A stretch of 64,000 nucleotides of DNA. Source: Aquisalimonas sp007126095 (GTDB lineage Bacteria; Pseudomonadota; Gammaproteobacteria; Nitrococcales; Aquisalimonadaceae). Location: assembly GCF_048323695.1 (NCBI RefSeq), contig NZ_JBLWFT010000012.1:27791-91790 (forward strand), read 5' to 3'. A model generated the notes under the pieces. The model saw only the letters and a list, made by a program, of their open reading frames with translations. It made no database searches and had not been told where the DNA came from. Positions within the stretch are counted from its first letter, which is position 1. Each line of letters opens with the position of its first letter. Of the stretch, positions 47,151-57,198 are shown in pieces. The position numbers and the translations under genes were made by a program.

Positions 47151-47648
47151 TCAGTGCCGGCGTCTGCCGCGACGTTTCGGAATGTGGCCGTCGTTGGCCA
47201 GGCGTTCCTGGAGCTTCCTGGGGGTCAGCTTGGCCAGGTCCTTGGGGACTTCATGCAGGTCCACCCCGTTGGGGATCGCGTTGTGGAGATTGGGGCGCAG
47301 AAACCCGAGCATGCGTTTTTCGGCGCACAGAACCACTCGGCGCGTGCCGTTGCTGCGCGCCATGGCATCGAGTTCCTGGGCGATTTCACGGGCGAAACGC
47401 CGTTCGCATTCCGCATCGTATCCATCGCGATGATCGTCATACCCATGGGCGGACCCATTGGGCGTACGATTGCGCCCGGCACGTAGCTCCGCCAGGATCT
47501 CCTCGCGGTGAGCCTGGTGGATAGGGTTCGCCATGGTTTTTCTTTCGATGAGGTCCGGTCCGGACTCGAGTTCTGGTACTTCTGGGTGTTCTACGGTGAA
47601 AAAACGGGCCTTCGATCCCTCGGCAACGACCACACAATAACGACTCAT
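47151..47648 (-). CDS. host-attachment-protein family (Pfam PF10116-like)
   Basis: 165 residues from MSRYCVVVAEGSKARFFTVE, with a strong AAGGAGAT site 7 bases before the ATG. The start 'VVVA.GS.ARFF', RFAREIAQELDAMARSNGTRRVVLCAEKRMLGFLRP (in part) and the C-terminal LTPRKLQERL mark the family named after an Agrobacterium protein linked to host attachment. The name is historical; in free-living bacteria the role is unknown. The fold resembles the eRF1/archaeal release-factor core domain. The C terminus is very basic (PKRRGRRRH). Confidence 0.88.
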   Translation of the reverse strand: MSRYCVVVAEGSKARFFTVEHPEVPELESGPDLIERKTMANPIHQAHREEILAELRAGRNRTPNGSAHGYDDHRDGYDAECERRFAREIAQELDAMARSNGTRRVVLCAEKRMLGFLRPNLHNAIPNGVDLHEVPKDLAKLTPRKLQERLANDGHIPKRRGRRRH

Positions 47649-47839
47649 ACGTGATCTCCTTGGTTCGCGGCGGGGAAGCCGCCGATCGTACGACAGACAC
47701 CATGACCCGCCGTCCCGGCCGGGTGGCGCCGTCCGTTGTGGAGCCCATGTCTTATGGCGGCCGCGTTGCTGCGACTCTTTTTTCTGCGGGACTCCTGACT
47801 GCAGTATAGTTACTACATTCACAATTGAAGGGATTCGTC

Positions 47840-50014
47840 ATGCCCCGGATCATCAAGTGGCTGCTCGTCGCGCTCGCCGCGTTTGCAGGGTTGGTGGCGC
47901 TGCTCGTCGCGGCGCTCATGCTGTTCTTCGACCCCAACGACTACCGCGAGGACATTGAGCGACTGGTCGAGGAGCAGACTGGGCAGGAACTGGTGATCGA
48001 AGGGGAGATCGGCCTGTCGTTCTTCCCCTGGCTGGGGCTGGATCTGGGGCGTACGCGCCTGGAGAACAGGGAGGAGTTCGGCGACGAACCCTTCGTCAGC
48101 ATCGAGAACGCCGGCGTCGCCGTGCGCATCCTTCCGCTGTTCCGCCGGGAAGTGGTGCTGGACACCATCCGCCTGGACGGCCTGCGCGCCAACCTGATTG
48201 TCAGCGAGGCGGGCAACGCCAACTGGGAGCTGGATCTGCCCGAGGATCCGGACGAACCCGCCGAAACGCCCGTCCCGGATGAAGACGCCCCCGACGAGGT
48301 ACCGGCCGAGCGTGACGGGCTGCCGTTCACCGTCGGCACGATCCAGGGTGTTCAGATCACCGATCTGCACGTGACCTACGAGGATCGCCAGACGGGCGCC
48401 CGCCACGAGGCTGGCCCGGTGAACGTCACCCTGGGCGAGCTGCGTCTGGACGATGACGTCACTCTGGAAGCGGACTGGGCCGTCAGCCTGGACGAAGACA
48501 CCCGGCTCAGCGGTGATCTGAACGGTCTGCTGCGCGTCAGCAGCGATTTCCAGCGTTTCCGCGCCGAAGTGCTCGGCCTCAACCTCAACACCGAGGCCGA
48601 GGGCTTGCCCGACGGTGGCCTGGACGCGAGCCTGCGCGCCCTGCTGACTGCCGACTTGGAGGCGGACAGCGCGCAGCTCAGTGATCTGGTGCTGGAGACC
48701 GCCGGGCTGCGGCTGAATGCCTCTGCGGATGTGGCGTCGCTCACCGGAGAGCCGACGGTGAACGGCCGTTTCGACATCCCCGAGACCGACCTGCGGGCGG
48801 TGCTCGCCCGACTCGGTCAGGACGACTTCGAGCCCGCGGATGACGACGCCCTGCGCCGGTTCAGCTTGAACGGGGCATTCCGCGCGGACGCCGACCGTGC
48901 CGAGCTCACCGAGCTGCTGGTGGCGCTTGACGATACCGAGCTGAGTGGCACCGCCAGCGTCGCCGATTTCGACGACCCCATGGTCCGGTTCGATTTCGCC
49001 GGCACGCGGTTCAACGCCGACCGCTACCTGCCGGAAGGCGCGGACGAGCCCGGCGCCGGGGGCACCGCGGTGGCCGATGCGGATGAAGACGCCGAAGGGG
49101 CCGAGATCCCGCTGGAGCCGCTGCGGGCCCTGAACCTGGAGGGGCAGTTCACCCTGGAGGAGCTGATCGTCGCCGGTTTCGAGCTGGCGGACATCAACAT
49201 CGAGGTGAATGCCGCTGACGGCCGCATCCGCATCCATCCCCTCACCGCCAACCTCTACGACGGCACCTACGCCGGCGACATCCGGCTCGACGCCACGGGG
49301 GATGAACTGCTCGTACGCGTGGATGAGCGCATGGAGGGCGTGCAGGCGCAGCCCATCGTGCAGCAGTTCCTGGGGCGGGATCTGCTGCGCGGCACCGCCA
49401 ACATGCGCCTGCAGGGCGAGACCCGGGGCAACGAACCCATGGAACTGGTGCGCGAGCTCATCGCCCAGGTGGATCTCTCCTTCTCCGAGGGCAGCATCAT
49501 GGGCATCAATCTGGAGCAGACCGTGCGCAATGCCGTCGCGCGGCTCCGGGACGAAAGCACCGACGATACGGAAGCCCCCCGCACCGCGTTCCAGGATGTG
49601 GATGCGCAGCTCAGTATCGACCGGGGCGTGGTCCGCAACGACGATCTGCGCATCCGCTCGGAGGTGTTCGACATCCGTGGGGTTGGGGAGGCCCACGTCT
49701 TCGACCTCACAGTGGACTACCTTCTGGAAACCGAACTGGTGGGTGGCAGCGGCTCCGAGATGGAGTGGTTGCGCGGCGTCACCCTGCCGGTCCGGTTCGA
49801 CGGCTCCCTGCTCTCGCCCGATATCAGTCTCGATCTTGCCGAGGCCTTGACCGGTGAGCAGCGCCAGCGGTTGCGTGATGGTGAGGCGGCTTTGCGCGAG
49901 CGCGCGGACGAAGAGGCCGAGCGCGCCCGGGAGCGCCTCCGGGAAGAGCGCGAGGAGCGTGAAGGGGAAGTCCGCGAACGGGCCCGGGACGAGCTGCGCC
50001 GGTTGTTCGACTGA
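47840..50014 (+). CDS. asmA: AsmA-family membrane protein
   Basis: 724 residues. One N-terminal membrane helix (about 5-28, IKWLLVALAAFAGLVALLVA) is followed by a large periplasmic domain with FFDPNDYREDIERLVEEQTG and ELVIEGEIGLSFFPWLGLDL, the hallmark of AsmA. It belongs to the repeating-beta-groove superfamily proposed to carry lipids between membranes. The acidic insertions (PEDPDEPAETPVPDEDAPDE region) and the C-terminal charged helix REERGE-type region are notable. The stop codon shares an A with the mutY start (TGATG), so the two are translationally coupled. Confidence 0.93.
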   Translation: MPRIIKWLLVALAAFAGLVALLVAALMLFFDPNDYREDIERLVEEQTGQELVIEGEIGLSFFPWLGLDLGRTRLENREEFGDEPFVSIENAGVAVRILPLFRREVVLDTIRLDGLRANLIVSEAGNANWELDLPEDPDEPAETPVPDEDAPDEVPAERDGLPFTVGTIQGVQITDLHVTYEDRQTGARHEAGPVNVTLGELRLDDDVTLEADWAVSLDEDTRLSGDLNGLLRVSSDFQRFRAEVLGLNLNTEAEGLPDGGLDASLRALLTADLEADSAQLSDLVLETAGLRLNASADVASLTGEPTVNGRFDIPETDLRAVLARLGQDDFEPADDDALRRFSLNGAFRADADRAELTELLVALDDTELSGTASVADFDDPMVRFDFAGTRFNADRYLPEGADEPGAGGTAVADADEDAEGAEIPLEPLRALNLEGQFTLEELIVAGFELADINIEVNAADGRIRIHPLTANLYDGTYAGDIRLDATGDELLVRVDERMEGVQAQPIVQQFLGRDLLRGTANMRLQGETRGNEPMELVRELIAQVDLSFSEGSIMGINLEQTVRNAVARLRDESTDDTEAPRTAFQDVDAQLSIDRGVVRNDDLRIRSEVFDIRGVGEAHVFDLTVDYLLETELVGGSGSEMEWLRGVTLPVRFDGSLLSPDISLDLAEALTGEQRQRLRDGEAALRERADEEAERARERLREEREEREGEVRERARDELRRLFD

Positions 50015-51081
50015 TGGTGCCGGAGGCCGCCGAAGCGGAACGCTTCCAGGCGCAGCTGCTGGCGTGGTACGACCACAACGGCCGCCACGCGCTGCCCTGG
50101 AAGCAGCCCGCGACGCCTTACCGCGTGTGGGTGTCCGAGATCATGCTGCAGCAAACGCAGGTCAGTGTGGTCACCCCCTACTTCGAGCGGTTCATGGAGC
50201 GGTTCCCGGACGTGGCGGCGCTGGCCGCCGCGCCCCTGGACGACGTGCTCGCGCACTGGGCCGGGCTGGGATACTACGCCCGCGCCAGAAACCTCCATCG
50301 CGCGGCGCAGCGCATCGTCGACGACTACGGCGGTGCCATGCCGGAGCGCATCGAAGAGTGGGAAGCCCTGCCGGGTGTGGGGCGATCCACGGCCGGCGCC
50401 ATCCTGTCCCTGTCCATGGGGCAGCGGCACGCCATCCTCGACGGCAACGTCAAGCGCGTCCTGGCGCGCTATGGCGCAGTCCCCGGGTGGCCTGGCCGCA
50501 CCGCCGTGGCGCGGGAGCTGTGGGCGGTGGCCGAGACGCTGACTCCCGAGGCGCGCTGCGCCGACTACAACCAAGCCATGATGGATCTCGGCGCCACCGT
50601 CTGCACCCGCCGTAACCCCGCCTGTCTGTTGTGCCCGGTGAGCCAGGGCTGTCGTGCCCGTGCGCAAGGCGAAGAAGAGGCGTATCCCGAGCCAAAGCCC
50701 AGCAAACGCCTGCCCGTGCGGCAGACCCGCATGCTGCTCATCGAGTCGGATCAGGGCGTGCTGCTGCTGCGCCGGCCACCCGCCGGCATCTGGGGCGGGC
50801 TGTGGAGCTTTCCCGAGTGTCCCGTCGATGTGGATCCGGTGGTCCACTGTAGCGCCGAACTGGGCATCACAGTCGATGCCCCGGAGGCGTGGTCCGCATT
50901 CCGGCATACGTTCAGCCATTACCACCTGGATATCGAGCCGGTCCACGCCCGGCTCGCCGGTTCAGCCGGCCGCGTCATGACAGGTGCGGAGGCCGTCTGG
51001 TATAACGAGCACTCACCGCTTGGGCGCGGTGTGGCCGCTCCGGTTCACCGGCTCTTGCAGCACTTTCACCAGGGAGCATGA
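50014..51081 (+). CDS. mutY: A/G-specific adenine glycosylase
   Basis: 355 residues. It removes adenine mispaired with 8-oxoguanine or G. The helix-hairpin-helix EALPGVGRSTAGAI carries the catalytic region, and the Glu in IMLQQTQVSVVTPYF is the general acid. A 4Fe-4S site C-X6-C-X2-C-X5-C lies in VCTRRNPACLLCPVSQGC, and a C-terminal NUDIX-like domain that reads 8-oxoG starts at TRMLLIESDQGVLLL. It overlaps asmA by one base and yggX starts 3 bases after its stop. Confidence 0.97.
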   Translation: MVPEAAEAERFQAQLLAWYDHNGRHALPWKQPATPYRVWVSEIMLQQTQVSVVTPYFERFMERFPDVAALAAAPLDDVLAHWAGLGYYARARNLHRAAQRIVDDYGGAMPERIEEWEALPGVGRSTAGAILSLSMGQRHAILDGNVKRVLARYGAVPGWPGRTAVARELWAVAETLTPEARCADYNQAMMDLGATVCTRRNPACLLCPVSQGCRARAQGEEEAYPEPKPSKRLPVRQTRMLLIESDQGVLLLRRPPAGIWGGLWSFPECPVDVDPVVHCSAELGITVDAPEAWSAFRHTFSHYHLDIEPVHARLAGSAGRVMTGAEAVWYNEHSPLGRGVAAPVHRLLQHFHQGA

Positions 51082-51084
51082 CCC

Positions 51085-51360
51085 ATGGCGCGAACCGTTC
51101 ACTGTGCCCGGCTCGGCGAAGAGCTGGAAGGGCTTGAGAAGCCGCCGTACCCGGGTGAACTCGGGAAACGGATCTACGAGCACGTCTCCAAACAGGCCTG
51201 GCAGGAGTGGCTGGGCCACCAGACCATGCTCATCAACGAATACCGGCTCACTCCGGTGGACCCGAAGGCGCGCAAGTTCCTTGAGGGGGAAATGGAGAAG
51301 TTCCTGCTCGAGGGTGGTGCCGCCGTGCCACCGCCGGATTACCGGCCGCCCGAGGAGTGA
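51085..51360 (+). CDS. yggX: Fe(2+)-trafficking protein
   Basis: 91 residues, the usual length. MARTVHCARLGEELEGLEKP with the conserved Cys7 and PGELGKRIYEHVSKQAWQEW, HQTMLINEYRL and DPKARKFLEGEMEKFL are diagnostic. The family protects Fe-S enzymes from oxidative damage and helps iron reach them. MutY, an Fe-S enzyme, is encoded directly upstream. The mutY-yggX pair is conserved in gammaproteobacteria. Confidence 0.96.
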   Translation: MARTVHCARLGEELEGLEKPPYPGELGKRIYEHVSKQAWQEWLGHQTMLINEYRLTPVDPKARKFLEGEMEKFLLEGGAAVPPPDYRPPEE

Positions 51361-51384
51361 ACGCGCCCGTGGCCGGGCTTTGCC

Positions 51385-51413
51385 TTGACGCGCCCGGCCC
51401 GATGGGGTTCAAT
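51385..51413 (+). promoter_or_regulatory. candidate promoter of tRNA-Phe
   Basis: TTGACG (51385-51390), a 17-bp spacer and TTCAAT (51408-51413), then a GC-rich discriminator typical of stable-RNA promoters. The tRNA starts 11 bases later. Confidence 0.6.
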
Positions 51414-51424
51414 GTGCCGCCTCA

Positions 51425-51500
51425 GGCCGGGTAGCTCAGTCGGTAGAGCAGCGGATTGAAAATCCGCGTGTCGGCGGTTCGATTCCGTCCCCGGCCACCA
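51425..51500 (+). tRNA. tRNA-Phe (anticodon GAA)
   Basis: A 76-base cloverleaf with encoded CCA: acceptor GGCCGGG/CCCGGCC, D arm GCTCAGTCGGTAGAGC, anticodon stem GCGGA/TCCGC with loop TTGAAAA, and T loop GGTTCGATTCC. It follows yggX, as in related genomes. Confidence 0.97.
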
Positions 51501-51512
51501 GATACGCATAAG

Positions 51513-51545
51513 AGCCCGCAGCGCTTGGCGTTGCGGGCTTTCTTG
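51513..51545 (+). terminator. terminator after tRNA-Phe
   Basis: AGCCCGCA-GCGCTTGGCG-TTGCGGGCT hairpin, then TTCTTGTTG, 12 bases after the tRNA 3' end. Confidence 0.85.
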
Positions 51546-51590
51546 TTGCATCACTCCCGGCATCAATCTCCAGCCGCACGATCTCCGGCC

Positions 51591-51614
51591 GTAGGGTCGA
51601 CCTTCAGGTCCACC
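51591..51614 (+). repeat. family A palindrome, GTAG-headed
   Basis: GTAGGGTCGACCTTCAGGTC plus CACC; one arm base is changed (TCGACC). It is a single copy in the 227 bases between the tRNA-Phe terminator and the next small gene, with no other feature seen there. Confidence 0.85.
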
Positions 51615-51727
51615 AATCCCGATCAATAACCACGCCCCGTCCCGCACCCCCTCCGACTATACTTCCGCCAGGGGCGCTGCGCCCCGGGACAGCAACGGTC
51701 TGATCGCCACTGAAGCGGGAGGTCGTC

Positions 51728-51943
51728 ATGACACAGGCAGTAACCGCCGCATATGAGAGCGTTGAAGCGGCCCGGAACGTCGTCGATGAGTTGATTGCGG
51801 ATGGTTTCGACCAGGAAAAGGTCTACCTGGACCGCGACACCTGTCAGGTCAAGGTGATGACCCCGGATCGTGGGCTGCGGGAGGTCGAAGAGATCCTCGG
51901 CCGTCATCGCCCACGGAAGCTCTGGTCGACCCACGTTCATTAG
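51728..51943 (+). CDS. conserved small protein, 71 aa, unknown function
   Basis: MTQAVTAAYESVEAARNVVD continues ELIADGFDQEKVYLDRDTCQVKVMTPDRGLREVEEILGRH. The layout, with a helix after 'AYESVEAARNVVDELIADG', a strand and a 'EKVYLD...VKVMTP' pair, recalls the short domain of stress-related 'heat induced' YflT-like proteins, but I cannot assign it. It is cytosolic and ends ...KLWSTHVH. A GGGAGGTCG ribosome site precedes the ATG. Codon use resembles that of its neighbours. Confidence 0.65.
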   Translation: MTQAVTAAYESVEAARNVVDELIADGFDQEKVYLDRDTCQVKVMTPDRGLREVEEILGRHRPRKLWSTHVH

Positions 51944-52000
51944 CATGGGTTTCTGGAAGGTGCCGTGTTCGTCGCGGCGCCGGACATGATCCGTTAGGCC

Positions 52001-52036
52001 AAAAAAAACACTGGCGGCATGAACATGCCGCCAGTG
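52001..52036 (-). terminator. terminator of the small acidic protein gene
   Basis: CACTGGCGGCAT-GAAC-ATGCCGCCAGTG is a perfect 12-bp hairpin. On the minus strand it is followed by eight T (AAAAAAAA at 52001-52008). It lies 37 bases downstream of the minus-strand gene ending at 52074. Confidence 0.92.
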
Positions 52037-52073
52037 CAAGTGGGGGGAATGCTACATCCGTGTGTTGATCGAG

Positions 52074-52265
52074 TTATTCGATCTCGTCCCCTTCGTGCTC
52101 GTCTTCCTCGTCTTCGTCGCGATCCTCATCGTAGAGAACCACGTCGTTGGCATCGCCGGCGCTCTGCGCGCCGGTACCCAGCGAGCTGCCAAGGGGGGCC
52201 GCGGTGGCGGCGATGGAAAAGAGGAGAGCGACAAGCAGTGCAAGCGCGTATGTCGTGAATTTCAT
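52074..52265 (-). CDS. small secreted acidic protein, 63 aa
   Basis: A signal peptide (about 1-22, KFTTYALALLVALLFSIAA, likely cleavage after TAA or TAAPL) is followed by a short linker and a strongly acidic tail, VVLYDEDRDEDEEDEHEGDE, with about 13 acidic residues among the last 20. It has no domain I can name. An optimal AGGAGGTAG site precedes the ATG, and a strong terminator closes the unit, so it is a well-formed single-gene transcript. Metal or cation binding in the periplasm is possible, not shown. Confidence 0.75.
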   Translation of the reverse strand: MKFTTYALALLVALLFSIAATAAPLGSSLGTGAQSAGDANDVVLYDEDRDEDEEDEHEGDEIE

Positions 52266-52549
52266 GACCTACCTCCTGGGACTGGTATCCCGAGCGCGCC
52301 CAGGCTCCATTGCCGGGCAGGATACTCGAAGCAAGTTCGGTGCCGCTTTTTTATGCGCTTAAAATCAACAGCCTGGAGGCGTTCTATCGGTTTGTAGTGT
52401 CGCCCGCCGGTGTCGTCTTTCGGTGACTCTGGCTCTAACCTCATGAACGCAATAGTAAACCTGCTGTCGTCGAAGCGAGACGTATCGCTTCGTTACGCTC
52501 TCCTGGACGTTGGGCATCCCCGATGTCGCCACATCCCCCCCAATAGATG
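52266..52549. other. intergenic region, no gene seen
   Basis: It carries the leader of the minus-strand small acidic protein and an AT-richer stretch (GCTTTTTTATGCGCTTAAAA near 52348-52367) that may hold its promoter. I could not pick a convincing -35/-10 pair. No GTAG palindrome and no plausible reading frame were seen. Confidence 0.5.
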
Positions 52550-52583
52550 CTAGTCTCCCAAGTCAGAAATGAAACGCTGTTTC
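52550..52583 (+). promoter_or_regulatory. candidate promoter and PsrA-like operator of the aldehyde dehydrogenase/FadB unit
   Basis: GAAAC-GCT-GTTTC (52571-52583) is a perfect inverted repeat that fits the PsrA consensus (G/C)AAAC-N2-4-GTTT(G/C). An extended -10-like TGCTAGTCT ends at about 52556, so the operator would cover the start of transcription. PsrA is the long-chain-fatty-acid-responsive TetR repressor of beta-oxidation genes in Pseudomonas. An IclR/KdgR-type site is the main alternative. Confidence 0.45.
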
Positions 52584-52683
52584 GCAAAACGCAACTGTGT
52601 CGACGAGGCCGCCAGTTACGGACGACGAACAACGCGCGGGGTCGTGGATACCGCTTTCGTCACGCAGCACAGGAGGAATTGCC

Positions 52684-54144
52684 GTGAGTCTCTCGTTGAA
52701 CGATTCCCAGCTACTCAAGACCCAGGCTTACATCGGCGGTGAATGGGCGCCCGCCGGCGCCGGTGCCACGTTTGATGTGATCAACCCGGCCACCGGCGAT
52801 GTCCTTGCCAACGTTCCCGACATGAACGCGGCGGACGCCAGACAGGCCATCGCCGCTGCCGAGCAGGCGTGGCCCGAGTGGCGTGCCATGACTGCGCGCA
52901 AGCGCTCCAAACTGCTGCGCAAGTGGTACGACCTGATCACCGAGCACAGCGATGATCTCGCCCAGCTCCTGACTGCGGAGCAGGGCAAGCCCCACGCCGA
53001 AGCCAAGGGGGAAGTGCTTGGCGGTGCCGCCTACGTGGAGTGGTTCGCCGAGGAGGCCAAGCGTATCGAAGGGGATTTGCTCTCGCCCCAGGGGCCGGGA
53101 CAGCGCGAGCTGGTGGTAAAGCAGCCCGTGGGTGTGGTGGGTGCCATCACGCCGTGGAACTTCCCCTCCTCCATGATCACCCGCAAGGTCTCCCCGGCGC
53201 TTGCCGCCGGCTGCCCTGTGGTGATCAAGCCCGCGGAAGACACCCCGCTATCCGCCCTGGCCCTGGCCGAGCTGGCCCACCGCGCCGGCATCCCCGCCGG
53301 TGTGGTCAATGTGGTCACCGCAAGCCACGGCGCCGATGTGGGCGGTGAGCTTGCCACCAATGCCACCGTGCGCAAGCTCTCGTTTACCGGCTCTACCGCC
53401 GTGGGCAAGCTGCTCATGAGCCAGGCGTCGGATACCGTGAAGAAGGTCAGCCTGGAGCTGGGCGGCAATGCGCCGTTCCTGGTGTTCGAGGACGCCGATC
53501 TCGACACCGCCGCACAGGCGGCCACCATGATGAAGTTCATCAACAGCGGTCAGACCTGCATCTGCGTGAACCGCTTGATGGTGCATGAGAACGTCTACGA
53601 TGCCTTCATGGAGAAGTTCACCGCCGCGGTGGATCAGCTCAACGTCGGCAACGGCGCCGAGAAGGGTGTCACTACAGGCCCGCTGATCAATGACAAGGGC
53701 CTGGAGAAGGTCGAAGGGCTGGTGAAGGACGCCGTGGGCAGTGGCGCCAAAGCCGTTCGCGGCGGGCAGCGGCACGAGCTGGGCCGAACCTTCTACGAGC
53801 CCACCGTACTCGCCGACGTGAATCCGGACATGGCCTGTTTCGGCAACGAGATCTTCGGCCCCGTGGCGCCCGTCTACCGGTTCAGCTCCGAGGAGGAGGC
53901 GGTGCGCCTTGCCAACGATACCCCGTACGGTCTGGCCGCCTACTACTTCACCCGCGATCCCGGCCGCATGTGGCGCGTGGGCGAGGCCCTGGAGTACGGC
54001 ATGGTCGCCTGCAACACCGCCCGCTTCGTGCACGAGGGCATGCCGTTCGGCGGGTTCAAGGAATCCGGCATCGGTCGTGAGGGCTCGAAGTACGGCATCG
54101 ACGAATACCTGGAGATGAAGTTCCTGTGCATGGGCGGTCTTTGA
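52684..54144 (+). CDS. NAD(P)-dependent aldehyde dehydrogenase, succinate-semialdehyde dehydrogenase type
   Basis: 486 residues from a GTG at 52684 preceded by AGGAGGA; an ATG at 52597 is in frame but lacks a ribosome site. Catalytic residues are Cys292 in NSGQTCICVNR and Glu258 in SLELGGNAPF, with the cofactor loop FTGSTAVGKLL. The overall sequence is closest to GabD-type succinate-semialdehyde dehydrogenases, which feed 4-aminobutyrate carbon into the citric acid cycle. No gabT is nearby. A beta-oxidation gene 87 bases downstream and a PsrA-like operator suggest instead an aldehyde from fatty acid or hydrocarbon metabolism. Confidence 0.85.
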   Translation: MSLSLNDSQLLKTQAYIGGEWAPAGAGATFDVINPATGDVLANVPDMNAADARQAIAAAEQAWPEWRAMTARKRSKLLRKWYDLITEHSDDLAQLLTAEQGKPHAEAKGEVLGGAAYVEWFAEEAKRIEGDLLSPQGPGQRELVVKQPVGVVGAITPWNFPSSMITRKVSPALAAGCPVVIKPAEDTPLSALALAELAHRAGIPAGVVNVVTASHGADVGGELATNATVRKLSFTGSTAVGKLLMSQASDTVKKVSLELGGNAPFLVFEDADLDTAAQAATMMKFINSGQTCICVNRLMVHENVYDAFMEKFTAAVDQLNVGNGAEKGVTTGPLINDKGLEKVEGLVKDAVGSGAKAVRGGQRHELGRTFYEPTVLADVNPDMACFGNEIFGPVAPVYRFSSEEEAVRLANDTPYGLAAYYFTRDPGRMWRVGEALEYGMVACNTARFVHEGMPFGGFKESGIGREGSKYGIDEYLEMKFLCMGGL

Positions 54145-54231
54145 TCGCCCGGCGCATTTGTTAGCAACAAGCCAGTGCCGGCGGCGCGGTGCGCGCCCCG
54201 GCCACGGACGAATCAGATGAAGGAGGATCGC

Positions 54232-56322
<2,091 letters not shown>

Positions 56323-56365
56323 GCGGTGATTGCCGAGCCCGGGGCGGGACTGCCCCGGGCCTGGC

Positions 56366-56427
56366 GTCGCGGCTTGCGCCGCTCCTACGCGTGGATCGTA
56401 ACCGTAGGGTGGACCTTCAGGTCCGCC
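56366..56427. repeat. hybrid pair of family B and family A palindromes
   Basis: A family B copy in reverse (56366-56388, ending GCTCCTAC) is followed after 15 bases by a family A copy (56404-56427, GTAGGGTGGACCTTCAGGTC plus CGCC). The two GTAG heads face each other. The pair sits between the convergent beta-oxidation gene and the DUF429 gene. A GC hairpin without a T run (56338-56359) precedes it. Confidence 0.85.
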
Positions 56428-56454
56428 ACACGCCGTGTATCCGCGTAACCCCCG

Positions 56455-57171
56455 TCAAGCCCGAATCACCATCGGCAACCCGCACTCGTCCCTCTCCACC
56501 GTCTCGGGGAAAAACACAGCCTCGCCCCGCGCAATGCGTGCCGCACTCCAGAACGCCGCGAGTGCATCCAGCAGATCGTCCCCCGCGTACCGCTGGCCTG
56601 ACAGCGCGTCCTGCGTCGCCTCCAGCGCGCCCGGAAGGTCCCGTTCGATAAGGGCGATCCGCTCCTGTCGGCCCAGCGTGCGCTTCTTGTTGTGGCGCAT
56701 GGGTGTGTTCGCGTTCCAGAGAGTGAAACTGACTTCCGGGTGCACTTCGTACACCCGTTGCCGCCAATCCAGGTGCTCCAGCAGGAACGAGTCCATGGCG
56801 CGGATCAGTGGGACGATGTTCCACGCCTGTCGCGACAGCGCCCGCCCGGCCAGGGCGCGGCCGATCTCGCAGGCGGCCTCGTAACTGTTCGCTGTCAGCA
56901 TGGGGCGGATCGGGGCCGGGAACACGCTGCTGCCGCGCGGACGTCCCAGGTGCGCGCGGGCGGCGATGTCGCAGCCACGAGGCCCTTGTTCGGCGAGGCC
57001 GATGGGGATGTCGGCACCGACCACAACGGGAACCGGTGTCATGGCTGTAATGGTGTCCGGGTGCTCAAACCACGCCGCCCGGAGCGACGCCGGCTGGTCC
57101 GCCGGCCCCCAGACACACAGCCATCCGCCACGGCAGCCGTCCATGCCGGCGATGACGGGCTGTCCCGTCAT
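56455..57171 (-). CDS. DUF429-family protein
   Basis: 238 residues. MDGCRGGWLCVW at the start, GADIPIGLAEQGPRGCDIAA, HPEVSFTLWN and DDLLDALAAFWSAARI are typical of DUF429, an uncharacterised family with an RNase H-like (Asp-Asp-Glu) fold. Asp12, the Asp in GADIPIG, the Glu in HPEVSF and the DDLLDA Asp residues could bind metal. It starts 27 bases after egtD, probably the last gene of the ergothioneine run. No link to that pathway is known. Confidence 0.85.
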   Translation of the reverse strand: MTGQPVIAGMDGCRGGWLCVWGPADQPASLRAAWFEHPDTITAMTPVPVVVGADIPIGLAEQGPRGCDIAARAHLGRPRGSSVFPAPIRPMLTANSYEAACEIGRALAGRALSRQAWNIVPLIRAMDSFLLEHLDWRQRVYEVHPEVSFTLWNANTPMRHNKKRTLGRQERIALIERDLPGALEATQDALSGQRYAGDDLLDALAAFWSAARIARGEAVFFPETVERDECGLPMVIRA

Positions 57172-57198
57172 GCGGCGTCTGCCACCGGCTGCGCGCGG

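Noticed and set aside
52571..52583. KdgR/IclR-type reading of the GAAAC-GCT-GTTTC repeat
   Set aside because: The core matches KdgR boxes too, but no pectin or sugar-acid genes are near. The PsrA reading fits the downstream beta-oxidation gene better. It is kept only as an alternative.
56338..56359. A terminator after the FadB-like gene
   Set aside because: The hairpin CCCGGGGC...GCCCCGGG is strong but is not followed by a T run, so rho-independent termination is not supported.
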